64,000 nt of DNA from Fluviispira vulneris. Lineage in GTDB: Bacteria; Bdellovibrionota_B; Oligoflexia; Silvanigrellales; Silvanigrellaceae. This document shows, in pieces, positions 40,782-49,338 of the stretch. How positions within the stretch are numbered: the first letter of the stretch is position 1; each line of letters starts with the position of its first letter. Position numbers and translations under genes: made by a program. Location of the stretch: contig NZ_JACRSE010000001.1 of NCBI RefSeq assembly GCF_014281055.1, positions 310,001 to 374,000 on the forward strand, read 5' to 3'. The notes beneath the pieces were generated by a model. It saw nothing but the letters and a program-made list of their open reading frames with translations, did no database searches and was not told where the DNA came from.

Positions 40782-41263
40782 CTGGTTAATACGGGAAAAC
40801 CATCTACTTGGGGAAGTGAAGAGCAATAAATTATTCTTTCAAAGAAAAACATACGTTGTACTCTGTGACAGTTAGGAAGCCTTTATACATTCAAAGTAAA
40901 TAGTGAAAATAGAAACCCTGTAATTAAATTCCTGGTTTTTTTTAATTCATAGTTACTTTAAAGTTAAGATGAAGTCCGTCATTGAGTTTAAGACTGAGAG
41001 CAAAAGGTTATCGAGAAGCCTACAAAAGTTAAAAGAAAGACTTGGATTTATTAAGCACATACCTCTAGCCTCGCAAGCTAGGGAGTAGTCATTAATATCC
41101 TGCCAATCTCTAAAATTTCTGTTACCTTTTGCAAAAGTGGAAGAGACGGTTTTGTTTCAATCACTCTTGAAATTAAAGGAACAATTTCATACTGCACAAA
41201 AATTGAGATCACATGCGAGCACAGGGAAAATTGGCAGAATAATTTTTAGAAGGACATTCACCT
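40782..41263. other. decayed region, no intact gene
   Basis: Contains a 39-codon open stretch starting MKSVIEFKTESKRLSRSLQK near 40971 and ending in TAG near 41088, and a small hairpin CTAGC...GCTAG just before that stop. Neither is convincing as a gene. The following fragment at 41264 is a recognisable gene remnant, so this whole stretch looks like decay. Confidence 0.35.
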
Positions 41264-41416
41264 ATGACATTAGAAAATATTTTAGAGCTCTTTCTTAAAA
41301 GCCTGCAAACGAAAGGTGCATCTTCCCAAACACTAAGAGCGTATAAACTCGATCTATTAGATTACTTAAAACATTTAAATGAAAACGAGTTCTCAGAGGA
41401 AGCAACTCCTCTCTAA
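41264..41416 (+). pseudogene. XerC/XerD-type tyrosine recombinase, N-terminal fragment
   Basis: A 50-residue frame, MTLENILELFLKSLQTKGAS, then SQTLRAYKLDLLDYLKHLNE, with AAGGA upstream of the ATG. This is the start of the SAM-like core-binding domain of tyrosine recombinases (S-x-x-TLRAYxxDL pattern). It ends at TAA after EEATPL and the catalytic domain is absent, so it is a remnant. It may mark a former integrated element. Confidence 0.55.
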
Positions 41417-41488
41417 AGTCTGCTTGTCGACGCCACAAGTATTCAGGAAGTTTTAATAGAGCAATATTTGAACTTTTGGTTTATATAA

Positions 41489-41713
41489 TTATATCAAAAT
41501 TAATGTTTCTAATATATGATTTCTTGCTTGTTTTTGAATCGTAAAAGCATCAAGAATTAAATTTGATGCTTTAAAAGAGGACATTGGATTGGAGAGTAAA
41601 AATTGGTTATAGGACTCTGGAACATCTCTCATGAAGTATTTAAATGAAGTTAAAGAATTATGATGTCTTCCATTAACGTTGCCTAAACTAGATATTTTTT
41701 CCAAGATTTTCAT
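41489..41713 (-). CDS. hypothetical protein, possible fragment
   Basis: 74 residues, start ATG overlapping by four bases (ATGA) the stop of the frame at 41710-41892. I do not recognise it. The overlap suggests either translational coupling or a single gene split by a stop. Residues such as RDVPESYNQFLLSNP and SNLILDAFTIQKQ look protein-like. It lies in a decayed stretch left of the transposon, so it may not be functional. Confidence 0.3.
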   Translation of the reverse strand: MKILEKISSLGNVNGRHHNSLTSFKYFMRDVPESYNQFLLSNPMSSFKASNLILDAFTIQKQARNHILETLILI

Positions 41714-41892
41714 TCTTTATATAAGGCTTTATGACAAAATTCATCCCATTTTACGTTTAAACTATCTATTGTATTAACTAAATCACGACATTTACGGTAT
41801 TTCTTTCCAATGTTGTGATAAGGATAGAAAGGAGCCCAAGATGCTGAAGATCCTAAATGCATTGATGATGGTGGATATCCTGTTCCATACAA
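41710..41892 (-). CDS. hypothetical protein, possible fragment
   Basis: About 60 residues from a TTG at 41892, possibly longer at the N-terminus since the frame stays open some 15 codons upstream. It reads YGTGYPPSSMHLGSSASWAP and then GKKYRKCRDLVNTIDSLNVKW. No family recognised. It ends in an ATGA overlap with the next frame. Confidence 0.3.
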   Translation of the reverse strand: MYGTGYPPSSMHLGSSASWAPFYPYHNIGKKYRKCRDLVNTIDSLNVKWDEFCHKALYKE

Positions 41893-42012
41893 AGAAAAAA
41901 GATAAGGCTGGTTAACTAACTCACTTGGAGGCTAAACCAATAGACTATGAATTGTAACTAATATTGCAAAATGAAACGCCTGTATGTTCACTAGTCTAAA
42001 GGAAATTGAAAA

Positions 42013-42175
42013 ATGAAAATCAAAAATTTTTAACATTATCTTGAAACAAGAATAAGTCCTGAAGAAATAAAAGAAATTGAAGTTCAAGCATTAAAATCAT
42101 TACAAAACGTTATAGCACAAGCTTTGAATAATTACATGAATCAAAAAAATATAGGATTTGATGAACTCGGTAAGC
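42013..42175 (+). pseudogene. XRE-type antitoxin gene, 5' part, interrupted by the transposon
   Basis: From ATG 42013 the frame reads MKIKNF, a TAA at 42031 (CAA would give Gln), then HYLETRISPEEIKEIEVQAL, KSLQNVIAQALNNYMNQKN and IGFDELGKR. This is the N-terminal helix plus HTH start of the HTH_37/HigA-like antitoxin family, whose members start MKxKNFxxYLxxRL. It is cut at 42175 by the transposon. On the far side, 48725-48771 continues in frame as LPISKKTKLSNNIK then TAA. The gene carries both a nonsense change and an insertion. Confidence 0.6.
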
Positions 42176-42206
42176 GGTAAGAATTCGTACAGAATCGGGC
42201 CACTTT
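42174..42206 (+). repeat. left terminal inverted repeat of the transposon
   Basis: 33 bases starting GCGGTAAGAATTCGTACAG and ending GGGCCACTTT; its exact reverse complement is at 48694-48726. The true tip is probably GGTAAG at 42176, judged from the flanking gene. Confidence 0.9.
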
Positions 42207-42258
42207 AAAAAAATGCGTATAAAATAGGCGTTCTAATAATTTTTATAGCTAAAAAATA

Positions 42259-43686
42259 TTAGAACTTAAATATATTAGGTTTATTAGGATTAATCATTGG
42301 ATTTGTCCAATTAATTAAATAACCTTTATATCCTAAATATTTTAATAGAATTTTATTAACAAGATTATACATCATTTTTTCATTAAAAAAACATTCGTTA
42401 ATATTGTCAGATTTTTTAACTTTTTTGTCATCAAGACGAAGATATTCATTCCCATGTAAATAATCATTTCTTGTTGCAATACATTTTTGTTCTTCTTTAG
42501 AAAGATCTATACCATATAATTCAAATGGTTTATTAAGTTTTTCTTTATTAGTAGGACTATTTAAATTATCAATTCTATTTTTTATTATTCTTTTATTTTC
42601 ATTAGATATTTCAAATTCATCTAATTTATTTATGAGTGTTTCTTTTAATTTTATCCATATCATTTTATCATTAATGACTTTTTTATAATTATTCTCATTA
42701 CTTTCCTTGATGATATCAGTAATAATTTCTAAAGAAACTGACAGTAAAGAGCCCCTAACATCTATTGCAGATTGTTCACTCATAGCTAATAGTATGTATT
42801 CGATTGCGTACAAGATCCTAATATTAGATAAAATTTTATTAAAGCACCCACTAATTACTTTTGAATCTAATGGACATATAATTTCAGAATTTTCATTTTC
42901 TTCTCTTATTAAGCTTATTGGTACTGGATGAAAATTGGAATCTAACTCTTTACTTCCTCTTATGAAAATTTGTTTTAAAATGTTATTTTTGTGGTCACTT
43001 ATTGTAATAAAATAATTTGACATAGATAAACAGCCTGTCAAATATGACAAAAAAACTTTTAATTTACTAGCTACATCTAAAAACATATCAACATTATCGG
43101 TATTATATTTCGATTCAAATATTAATATTTTTTCTTGATTTAATTTAATTAATTCTATTTCTGGATTATGATCAATTACTATATTTGAGTAACTAGACCT
43201 TAGATAATGATAGTAATTATTTGTTCTAATATGTAAGTCGTCAGGTAAATAAAAATCTTTTTTATATGAAATATATTTCCTAAGTATAAAATTATTTAAA
43301 GCGTTATATTCTTCATTCTTGTAATTTTTAATTACTATTTTTAATGCTAGTCCTGAAATATGATAATTTATTTTGTCACTTTTAAATTCTGTATTAACTA
43401 TTATATTGTACAAATTCTTAATAATTAATAAATTTTCCCCAGATTTTATTGTAATCAAATCTGGTAATCTATCAAATTTAACAATTTCTGATTTACTTTT
43501 TATTTCTTGAGAAAACTCTGATTTCCACACTAAATCATCGGTAAAGTAAAACTTCCATCCTTTTAATATAGAATCTTCAGCAACACCTGAAAACTCTGAT
43601 AATTTCTTAATTCCATTTAAATATAATTCTAAATCAATTTTTTTAATCGAAGATTTTTCAAGAAAATCATAATCTGCATTAATCAT
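42259..43686 (-). CDS. transposon cargo: HEPN-like protein (ApeA-type), putative RNase effector
   Basis: About 475 residues; ATG 43686 is used because TTAGGAAAAATTG precedes it (a TTG lies one codon upstream). The first 250 residues are a mixed alpha/beta region I cannot place. The C-terminal 200 are helical and contain RNDYLHGNEYLR near residues 406-417, the R-x4-H motif of HEPN ribonucleases. The layout, unknown sensor plus C-terminal HEPN, is like ApeA-type proteins. It is the last gene of the minus-strand cargo run, 77 bases after the TIR-like gene. A defence role is inferred from the HEPN motif and the mobile setting. Confidence 0.6.
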   Translation of the reverse strand: MINADYDFLEKSSIKKIDLELYLNGIKKLSEFSGVAEDSILKGWKFYFTDDLVWKSEFSQEIKSKSEIVKFDRLPDLITIKSGENLLIIKNLYNIIVNTEFKSDKINYHISGLALKIVIKNYKNEEYNALNNFILRKYISYKKDFYLPDDLHIRTNNYYHYLRSSYSNIVIDHNPEIELIKLNQEKILIFESKYNTDNVDMFLDVASKLKVFLSYLTGCLSMSNYFITISDHKNNILKQIFIRGSKELDSNFHPVPISLIREENENSEIICPLDSKVISGCFNKILSNIRILYAIEYILLAMSEQSAIDVRGSLLSVSLEIITDIIKESNENNYKKVINDKMIWIKLKETLINKLDEFEISNENKRIIKNRIDNLNSPTNKEKLNKPFELYGIDLSKEEQKCIATRNDYLHGNEYLRLDDKKVKKSDNINECFFNEKMMYNLVNKILLKYLGYKGYLINWTNPMINPNKPNIFKF

Positions 43687-43763
43687 CAATTTTTCCTAAT
43701 TTCTCTTATTAAATTATTTCAAGAAAAACTAAAAAATCAGTTATATTACTGAATTTTTAGATT

Positions 43764-44735
43764 CTAGTTTGTCTGAGTAAAAATTGTCGTATCAATTCCA
43801 TATTTTTCAAAAATATGATTAAGATGATTCTGAATATTTTTTTCCAGCTCTGTTTTTCCTGGAATTGAATTTTTGTAAAAAACAGTTCTGAATCCACGAA
43901 CATCAAATGGCAATACCGATGAAATGTCATTATCACATAAAACTATTGTTTCTTTTTTAAGTGCATGTGCATACCCAAGTTCATAAAATACGTTGGGATT
44001 AGATTCAGAAATTTCAGCAATAATTATTTCTGATGTATTTATTTGATTTTTTATATCATCAATAATATAATTATTACTAAAAATTTCATCAGAACGAGTA
44101 ATATTAATATCTTTAGCTTTAAATATTGGTTTAATTACGTCAGCATATATTCTATCATATGGATCTCCAAACTTCATAATACAAAAAGCCCTGATTTTAT
44201 TGTTTATAACTTTATATTCTTCTAATATGATATCACTATTAGAACCTAAAGTTAAACCACAGTTTGAACTCAGTGTTTCAAAATTTATATTTGCAGAACA
44301 CATAGCTATATTATCAATATAAAACTCTACATTAGATCCTTTTCTCAAAATTTTTAATAATATATTTTTATTATATTTAGGATTATATGAATATGAAGAA
44401 GAAATTGTTTCGAATTCATACTTCTCACCTTTCTTAAAAAATTTTCTAATTTGATGACCGAAAGTTTTTATTGCACATGAATAAAAAGATCCGTCTTGTA
44501 TATTACAAGAAAACGTGATATCTAAAAAAAAACTTTCTGGAATGTCATTTGGAAAGATTACATTGCACGAAATTTCACCAGATATAAACTTTTCATTAAA
44601 AATTAAATTAGAGCTATTTACAACTTCCTTATCGCTCCCAATTATTTTTTGTCCTGTATATCCTCCACGAAAAGTTATTTTACTTTCTTCTATTTCGGCA
44701 TAATTACTTCCATTCATCACAATAAACTTGTTCAT
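43764..44735 (-). CDS. transposon cargo: lectin-like domain fused to 2-deoxyribosyltransferase/TIR-like domain
   Basis: 323 residues behind AAGGATCTACT. Residues 1-180 look like a concanavalin/LamG-type beta sandwich (NILLKILRKGSNVEFYIDN, then SNCGLTLGSNSDIILEEYKV). Residues 183-310 carry the nucleotide-glycosidase-like core: FCIMKFGDPYDRIYADVIKP, then SEIIIAEISESNPNVFYELG (Glu252) and YAHALKKETIVLCDND. The FYELGYA Glu is the catalytic position of nucleoside 2-deoxyribosyltransferases and of related TIR-like NAD hydrolases. Such domains act as cell-killing effectors in several phage-defence systems. The pairing with a beta-sandwich is unusual. Its substrate is unknown. Confidence 0.65.
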   Translation of the reverse strand: MNKFIVMNGSNYAEIEESKITFRGGYTGQKIIGSDKEVVNSSNLIFNEKFISGEISCNVIFPNDIPESFFLDITFSCNIQDGSFYSCAIKTFGHQIRKFFKKGEKYEFETISSSYSYNPKYNKNILLKILRKGSNVEFYIDNIAMCSANINFETLSSNCGLTLGSNSDIILEEYKVINNKIRAFCIMKFGDPYDRIYADVIKPIFKAKDINITRSDEIFSNNYIIDDIKNQINTSEIIIAEISESNPNVFYELGYAHALKKETIVLCDNDISSVLPFDVRGFRTVFYKNSIPGKTELEKNIQNHLNHIFEKYGIDTTIFTQTN

Positions 44736-44839
44736 AGTAGATCCTTTTAATTATAATAAGTTAGATATAATATTGTTTTTATAATAAAAATAATTGTCTA
44801 ATATTTTAAAAATTCTCCTTAAATTAATAAAATATTTAT

Positions 44840-46324
44840 TCAATTAAATCCAGATGTTTGTATTATATCTTTTAAATTTGGTAAAATAAGTGAAATATTC
44901 CTAATGGACTTGTTTATACTGGAGTCATCTTTTAATGTATTCAAAGAATTTTTAAGTCTAATTATTTTATTGCATATGTCTTTTAAAGATTCATTTGTAA
45001 ATTTAATAAGAAGTAAATTTTCAATCATCATGATAAAGTAATTTTTACACAATTCATGCTGCAATTTTATTGCTATTATCTCATTCTTAAAAGATAATAA
45101 AGCAATTAATGCTTGTTCTTCGTTAAATTTATTAATTAAGGATAGATAATATGGTTCTGCATTCCAAGCTTTTCCATTGCCGTTTGTTATATAACACTCA
45201 ATAATTGTAGTTACATATTCATAATCAATATTTTTAATAGAATTTCCATTTTCTCCAACTAAAGCTAATAATTTTTTTGCAAAAATAGGTTCACTATAAA
45301 AATTATTTGAAGCTCTATGAGCATCTTTGAGCTCTGTAAGTGATAGAGAAACTTCAACAGATCTCATCCCTTCTGTAATAAAAGAAAGGCCATCTACAAG
45401 ATCGAGAAAACGGCGAGCATAATCTTTTGACTCAATTTCACCACAGTTTGCAAATGATGCGTGTCTGCGACCAATCTGGTGTTTTGTCTCAATATCAATA
45501 TATTGCCATAAACTTAATGCTAATAAGTTAATATTTTGTCTTGTTTCTTGTGAAGTATCTTCTCTAGTATATATTCCAAAAAATCCAAGCATTAACGTAT
45601 TTGCCTCATGTCGATTTAAAGTATTAAAAAATAACGATATTTCAATCGCATCCTGATCTGATAAAGTTTTACTTCTGATATTTGATAAAAGTTTTTTTAT
45701 TTTAATTTTACTATCTGTATATGGTAATTTAATTACTTCTATTATACATGTTTCAAGCCAAGAAATTAAATTTAAACCTGTTATAGTGCTATTGTTTGGA
45801 TGAGCAGCACTTGTCCAATTTCTCATATATCTTATAAAATCAAGATGTTTATAACCAATTTCAGATATAATTTCTATATTTCTTGCACCTTGAATTAACT
45901 TATAATCATCTAATTTACAAAGGTCATCTTCAATTCTTAATGATTTTTTTTCATCTGAAGATAAATTAGCATTATCAAAAAAATAGCTGATATCATAATT
46001 AGAAATTCTTTTTCTAAGTTCAATAATTGTTTCATTCCATAAATAATTGAGTGCTGCATCAAATAATCCTGCAGCTACTGCAGCAAAAAATTTGGAGATA
46101 TAATTTGATTCATGAATTATATCTTCCTTGAGATTAGATAATACTTCATTAGCATTTTTAAATACAATGAGTCTCTGATTTGCTGGGACAAATATATTAT
46201 CTACAGGAAGTCCCATTCTTTTAATTACAGAAATAAATTCTTTTTCAAAATTGCTTAATGAAGAATTATAGTCATTATTTTTTTTATCAAAAATCAACAA
46301 ATTGAAATTATTATTGGCACTCAC
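44840..46324 (-). CDS. transposon cargo: large helical protein with HEPN-like motif
   Basis: 494 residues from GTG 46324, 24 bases after the resolvase stop, with AGGAG upstream. After a short N-terminal region, a helical domain holds FFAAVAAGLFDAALNYLWNE and, at residues 168-175, RNWTSAAH, an R-x6-H motif of the HEPN type. The remaining 300 residues are helical and repeat-like, with no family I can name. It is the first cargo gene and may be translated from the resolvase transcript. A two-HEPN plus TIR-like set is consistent with an abortive-infection module, by inference. Confidence 0.6.
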   Translation of the reverse strand: MSANNNFNLLIFDKKNNDYNSSLSNFEKEFISVIKRMGLPVDNIFVPANQRLIVFKNANEVLSNLKEDIIHESNYISKFFAAVAAGLFDAALNYLWNETIIELRKRISNYDISYFFDNANLSSDEKKSLRIEDDLCKLDDYKLIQGARNIEIISEIGYKHLDFIRYMRNWTSAAHPNNSTITGLNLISWLETCIIEVIKLPYTDSKIKIKKLLSNIRSKTLSDQDAIEISLFFNTLNRHEANTLMLGFFGIYTREDTSQETRQNINLLALSLWQYIDIETKHQIGRRHASFANCGEIESKDYARRFLDLVDGLSFITEGMRSVEVSLSLTELKDAHRASNNFYSEPIFAKKLLALVGENGNSIKNIDYEYVTTIIECYITNGNGKAWNAEPYYLSLINKFNEEQALIALLSFKNEIIAIKLQHELCKNYFIMMIENLLLIKFTNESLKDICNKIIRLKNSLNTLKDDSSINKSIRNISLILPNLKDIIQTSGFN

Positions 46325-46348
46325 TTTTATGAATCTCCTATTATTTTA

Positions 46349-46906
46349 TTAATTGTTTTCCATTAATTTATATCGATAAAAACTTCTTTCTGAAATATTT
46401 AATAATTTACATATGCTAGATATAGATGTTTCATTTTTATTATATAAAGCAATAGCTGCTTTAATTTTATCTGGAGAAATCGCTTTCGGTCTTCCTCCTA
46501 ATCTACCTCTTGAACGCGCAGCTTCAAGGCCAGCTTTTGTTCTTTCTTTGATGATATTGCGTTCTAGCTCTGCAAATGCACCTGTCACATGGAAAAAGAA
46601 TTTTCCAGTTGGACTTGTTGTATCAATATTTTCTACAATGCTTTTGAAGCAAAGTTGTTTATTATTAAGTTCATTGACAAATGAGATTAAGCTAGAAAGA
46701 GTTCGGCCAAGACGATCTAATCTCCATACAACTAAAGTATCACCTGGTCGCATATAATTTATTGCATCATTTAAACCTTTTCTCTCAATTTTTGCTCCAC
46801 TAGCAATATCTGAGAATATCTTTTCACATCCAGATTTAGTAAGTGCATCGTTTTGCAAATTGCAAGATTGATCTGCACTTGAAACTCTTGCATAACCAAT
46901 GTGCAT
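46349..46906 (-). CDS. tnpR: serine recombinase, Tn3-type resolvase
   Basis: 185 residues behind TAGGAGACTTTT. The catalytic domain has IGYARVSSADQS (Ser nucleophile in the RVS motif) and VVWRLDRLGRT, then FFHVTGAFAELERNIIKERT and a C-terminal helix-turn-helix (ISSICKLLNISERSFYRYK). Full length for a Tn3 resolvase. It should resolve the cointegrate at a res site in the 194-base gap to the divergent transposase gene. Confidence 0.93.
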   Translation of the reverse strand: MHIGYARVSSADQSCNLQNDALTKSGCEKIFSDIASGAKIERKGLNDAINYMRPGDTLVVWRLDRLGRTLSSLISFVNELNNKQLCFKSIVENIDTTSPTGKFFFHVTGAFAELERNIIKERTKAGLEAARSRGRLGGRPKAISPDKIKAAIALYNKNETSISSICKLLNISERSFYRYKLMENN

Positions 46907-47100
46907 AAAAGTCTCCTAGATATTTTGCAAAATTTAAAATTATGTCATAACTCATTTATTGTGAGAGTTAATGGCAGAATGAATTTGGCATCTGTTTTGG
47001 CACAAAAATATCCGCGAAAAAGCATACTTACCCGATAATACATTTCTACTGCCAAAAACCAAGGTTTTTGTCAGGTATTTTGAGGTAACAAGCTGGAGAT
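46907..47100. promoter_or_regulatory. intergenic res/promoter region of the transposon
   Basis: 194 bases between divergent tnpR and tnpA, the usual place of a Tn3 res site and both promoters. It contains an inverted repeat CAAAAACC-AA-GGTTTTTG at 47053-47070 and repeated TGGCA/TGCCA half-sites. Resolvase binding sites cannot be assigned by eye alone. Confidence 0.5.
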
Positions 47101-48636
47101 TTGTGCATAAATAATAGCATTGATTTCTCTGATTATAGAAAGGAACTTATTTCTGAAGAAGAGTCACTAAGAACGCTAGATGATTATGGAAAATTAATAG
47201 GATTTTCCTCAGATAAGAAACAATTTATTATAGATATTCAAAATAATTTAGAAAAATCAGCCAATTTTACTGATGAAACTTTTCAAGAAAATCCAGATTT
47301 TAAAATTCAAAATGGAGAACCTAAATTAAAGAAATATATTCCTATTGAAAAAGATAAAGCAAAACTAAAAGAATTAGAGAGCATGCTTGATAAAAAGATG
47401 CAAAAACATTCTATGTCATTATTAAATATATTAATTTCTGGAAATAATTTATTAAATTTAACAAAGTTCTTCGGGCCAAATAGTGGACATGCAGCAAAAA
47501 TTAAAGATGAAGAAATGCGTTATATTTTAACGGTTTTTGCTTATGGAACGGGTCTTGGCCCTACTCAAACAGCAAAAGCTGTTCCTGAAGTAAATAGAAG
47601 GAAAATTTCATTTTTGAATTTAAGGCATACTTCCGTTGATAAAATTGATAATTGTATTAGAAGTGTTATAAATATTTATAACAAATTTGATTTACCTAAA
47701 CTTTGGGGAAATGGCTCAAGAGCTGCTGCTGATGGAACTCATTGGGATATGTATGATAATAATTTACTCTCCGAATATCATATAAGATATGGTCAGTTTG
47801 GAGGAATTGGATATTATCATGTTAGTGATACTTATATTGCATTATTTTCTCATTTCATATCTTGCGGTATGAGAGAAGGTATATTTATTTTAGACGGACT
47901 TTCTAAAAATAAATCAGATATCCAGCCTGATACAATCCATGGAGATTCTCACGCTCAAATGCTCACAGGATTTGGTTTATCGTATCTTCTAGGTATAAAA
48001 TTAATGCCAAGAATAAAAAATTGGAAAGATTTAAATTTTTACAAACCATCTTCAAAAAAAATTTTTAAACATATAGATTCCTTGTTTACAAAAGAAAAAA
48101 TTGATTGGGATTTAATTGGAAAATATTTATATGATATGATCAGGGTTGCTCAATCAATTAAGGCTGGAAAAATAAATCCATCAACAATATTAAAAAGATT
48201 AAACACTAGTTCTAGAAAAAATAAATTGTATTATGATTTTAGAGAATTAGGCAGAGTTATTCGAACAACTTATCTCCTCCATTATTTATCCGATCAAGAT
48301 CTTAGAAGAATAGTCCAATCTTCAACTAACAAATGTGAATCTTTTAATAAATTTGTAAAATGGATTTATTTTGGTGAAGATATGATTACAAAGAACGACA
48401 GGGAAGAGCAATTGAGAGTTATAAAATATAACCATTTAATAGCCGTTGTTCTTACATTTTATAATGTATATGCAATAACAAAATCAGTTAAAGAGCTTAC
48501 TTCCGAAGGTATCAAAGTTAATCCAACTCTTATTTCAAAAATTAATCCGTATCGAACTGGCCATGTAAGCAGATTTGGAGTTTATGAAATTCAGGATCGA
48601 AAACTAGATGATATTGACTTTGAACTAAAAGTTTGA
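47101..48636 (+). CDS. tnpA: Tn3-family transposase, short (C-terminal DDE half)
   Basis: 511 residues from TTG 47101 (GGAGAT directly upstream). It matches the C-terminal catalytic half of Tn3 transposases: FAYGTGLGPTQTAKAVPEV, then AADGTHWDMYDNN (first Asp), HVSDTYIALFSHFI, DIQPDTIHGDSHAQM (second Asp), LGIKLMPRIKNWKDL, and near the end STNKCESFNKFVKWIYFGED (Glu). Classical Tn3 transposases have about 1000 residues with a DNA-binding N-terminal half; that half is absent and no upstream frame encodes it. Either this is a compact lineage or a truncated gene. All three catalytic acids appear kept. Confidence 0.85.
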   Translation: MCINNSIDFSDYRKELISEEESLRTLDDYGKLIGFSSDKKQFIIDIQNNLEKSANFTDETFQENPDFKIQNGEPKLKKYIPIEKDKAKLKELESMLDKKMQKHSMSLLNILISGNNLLNLTKFFGPNSGHAAKIKDEEMRYILTVFAYGTGLGPTQTAKAVPEVNRRKISFLNLRHTSVDKIDNCIRSVINIYNKFDLPKLWGNGSRAAADGTHWDMYDNNLLSEYHIRYGQFGGIGYYHVSDTYIALFSHFISCGMREGIFILDGLSKNKSDIQPDTIHGDSHAQMLTGFGLSYLLGIKLMPRIKNWKDLNFYKPSSKKIFKHIDSLFTKEKIDWDLIGKYLYDMIRVAQSIKAGKINPSTILKRLNTSSRKNKLYYDFRELGRVIRTTYLLHYLSDQDLRRIVQSSTNKCESFNKFVKWIYFGEDMITKNDREEQLRVIKYNHLIAVVLTFYNVYAITKSVKELTSEGIKVNPTLISKINPYRTGHVSRFGVYEIQDRKLDDIDFELKV

Positions 48637-48693
48637 ATGATGTAAAATGGTTATTTGCATACGCATAATGCTTAAATATTGAGCTAAAAATTC

Positions 48694-48726
48694 AAAGTGG
48701 CCCGATTCTGTACGAATTCTTACCGC
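48694..48726 (-). repeat. right terminal inverted repeat of the transposon
   Basis: Exact reverse complement of 42174-42206. It lies 57 bases past the transposase stop. The host gene fragment resumes at 48725. Confidence 0.9.
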
Positions 48727-48771
48727 CTACCAATATCTAAAAAAACTAAATTAAGCAATAATATCAAATAA
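48725..48771 (+). pseudogene. XRE-type antitoxin gene, 3' part beyond the transposon
   Basis: Continues the frame cut at 42175: CG|C CTA CCA gives R-L-P-I-S-K-K-T-K-L-S-N-N-I-K then TAA, resembling the recognition helix of an HTH domain, after which the frame ends early. Confidence 0.45.
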
Positions 48772-49338
48772 TAAAAAACAACTATGGGTCTATTTGGATC
48801 AGATCCTTACCGCATATCAAATTAATTTATCCATCCATCTTTTTTCGAATCAAATCTTATTTGTGCGTCCCTACCCTTATTTTTGGGTACTTTTTTCATT
48901 TCAGTTTCATATTACTCAAATATTCCAATCTCACACACCATAATGCAGGTTATCATAAGTGAAATTGCTGAATGAGTTGTTTTAGTTATTTTATTAATTT
49001 TAATAATATTATTTTATAATAAATTAACTAATATTATATATAAATTTATTAATTTTATATGTGAGTTTTAAAAAAGACCCTGATTTTAGAAGTAGGAAGG
49101 TTCTCAGAAATTTTTAATTTAAAAAAATTTAATATTTTTATTTCAAATTTTATGCACTTAAAAAAATAAACGGACAATAAATGAAAATGCATTGGAAGAA
49201 AAAAATAAAAAGCAAGCTTTTGAGGCACTCAAAATCCCAACCTTCCCAATATTTGTTGGAATATTCTTCTTAACAATGATGGCTGATAATTTTACACGCG
49301 CTTCATTAGGGTGGTGCTAATTTTTTGTAACAGACACT
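48772..49338. other. intergenic region with a permease-like fragment
   Basis: Mostly AT-rich without genes. At 49177-49320 on the plus strand a short frame ends IPTFPIFVGIFFLTMMADNF, then TRASLGWC and TAA. It looks like a truncated membrane-protein (MFS-like) fragment with no start or remainder. It converges on the ABC gene that ends at 49339. Confidence 0.3.

Larger units (their letters stand above)
42176..48724. mobile_element. Tn3-family-like transposon with three cargo genes
   Basis: A 6.5-kb unit bounded by near-perfect inverted repeats (42174-42206 and 48694-48726). It encodes a Tn3-type transposase, a serine resolvase and, between resolvase and the left end, three minus-strand genes unrelated to transposition. 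All non-transposition genes face the same way. Joining the flanks at 42175/48725 rebuilds an in-frame HTH protein. I see no 5-bp target duplication, which is unusual for Tn3 elements. An ATGCGTAT motif recurs inside each end. Confidence 0.85.

Noticed and set aside
42169-48731. 5-bp target-site duplication of the Tn3-like element
   Set aside because: Flanks were compared for five possible boundaries; none gives matching 5-base direct repeats.
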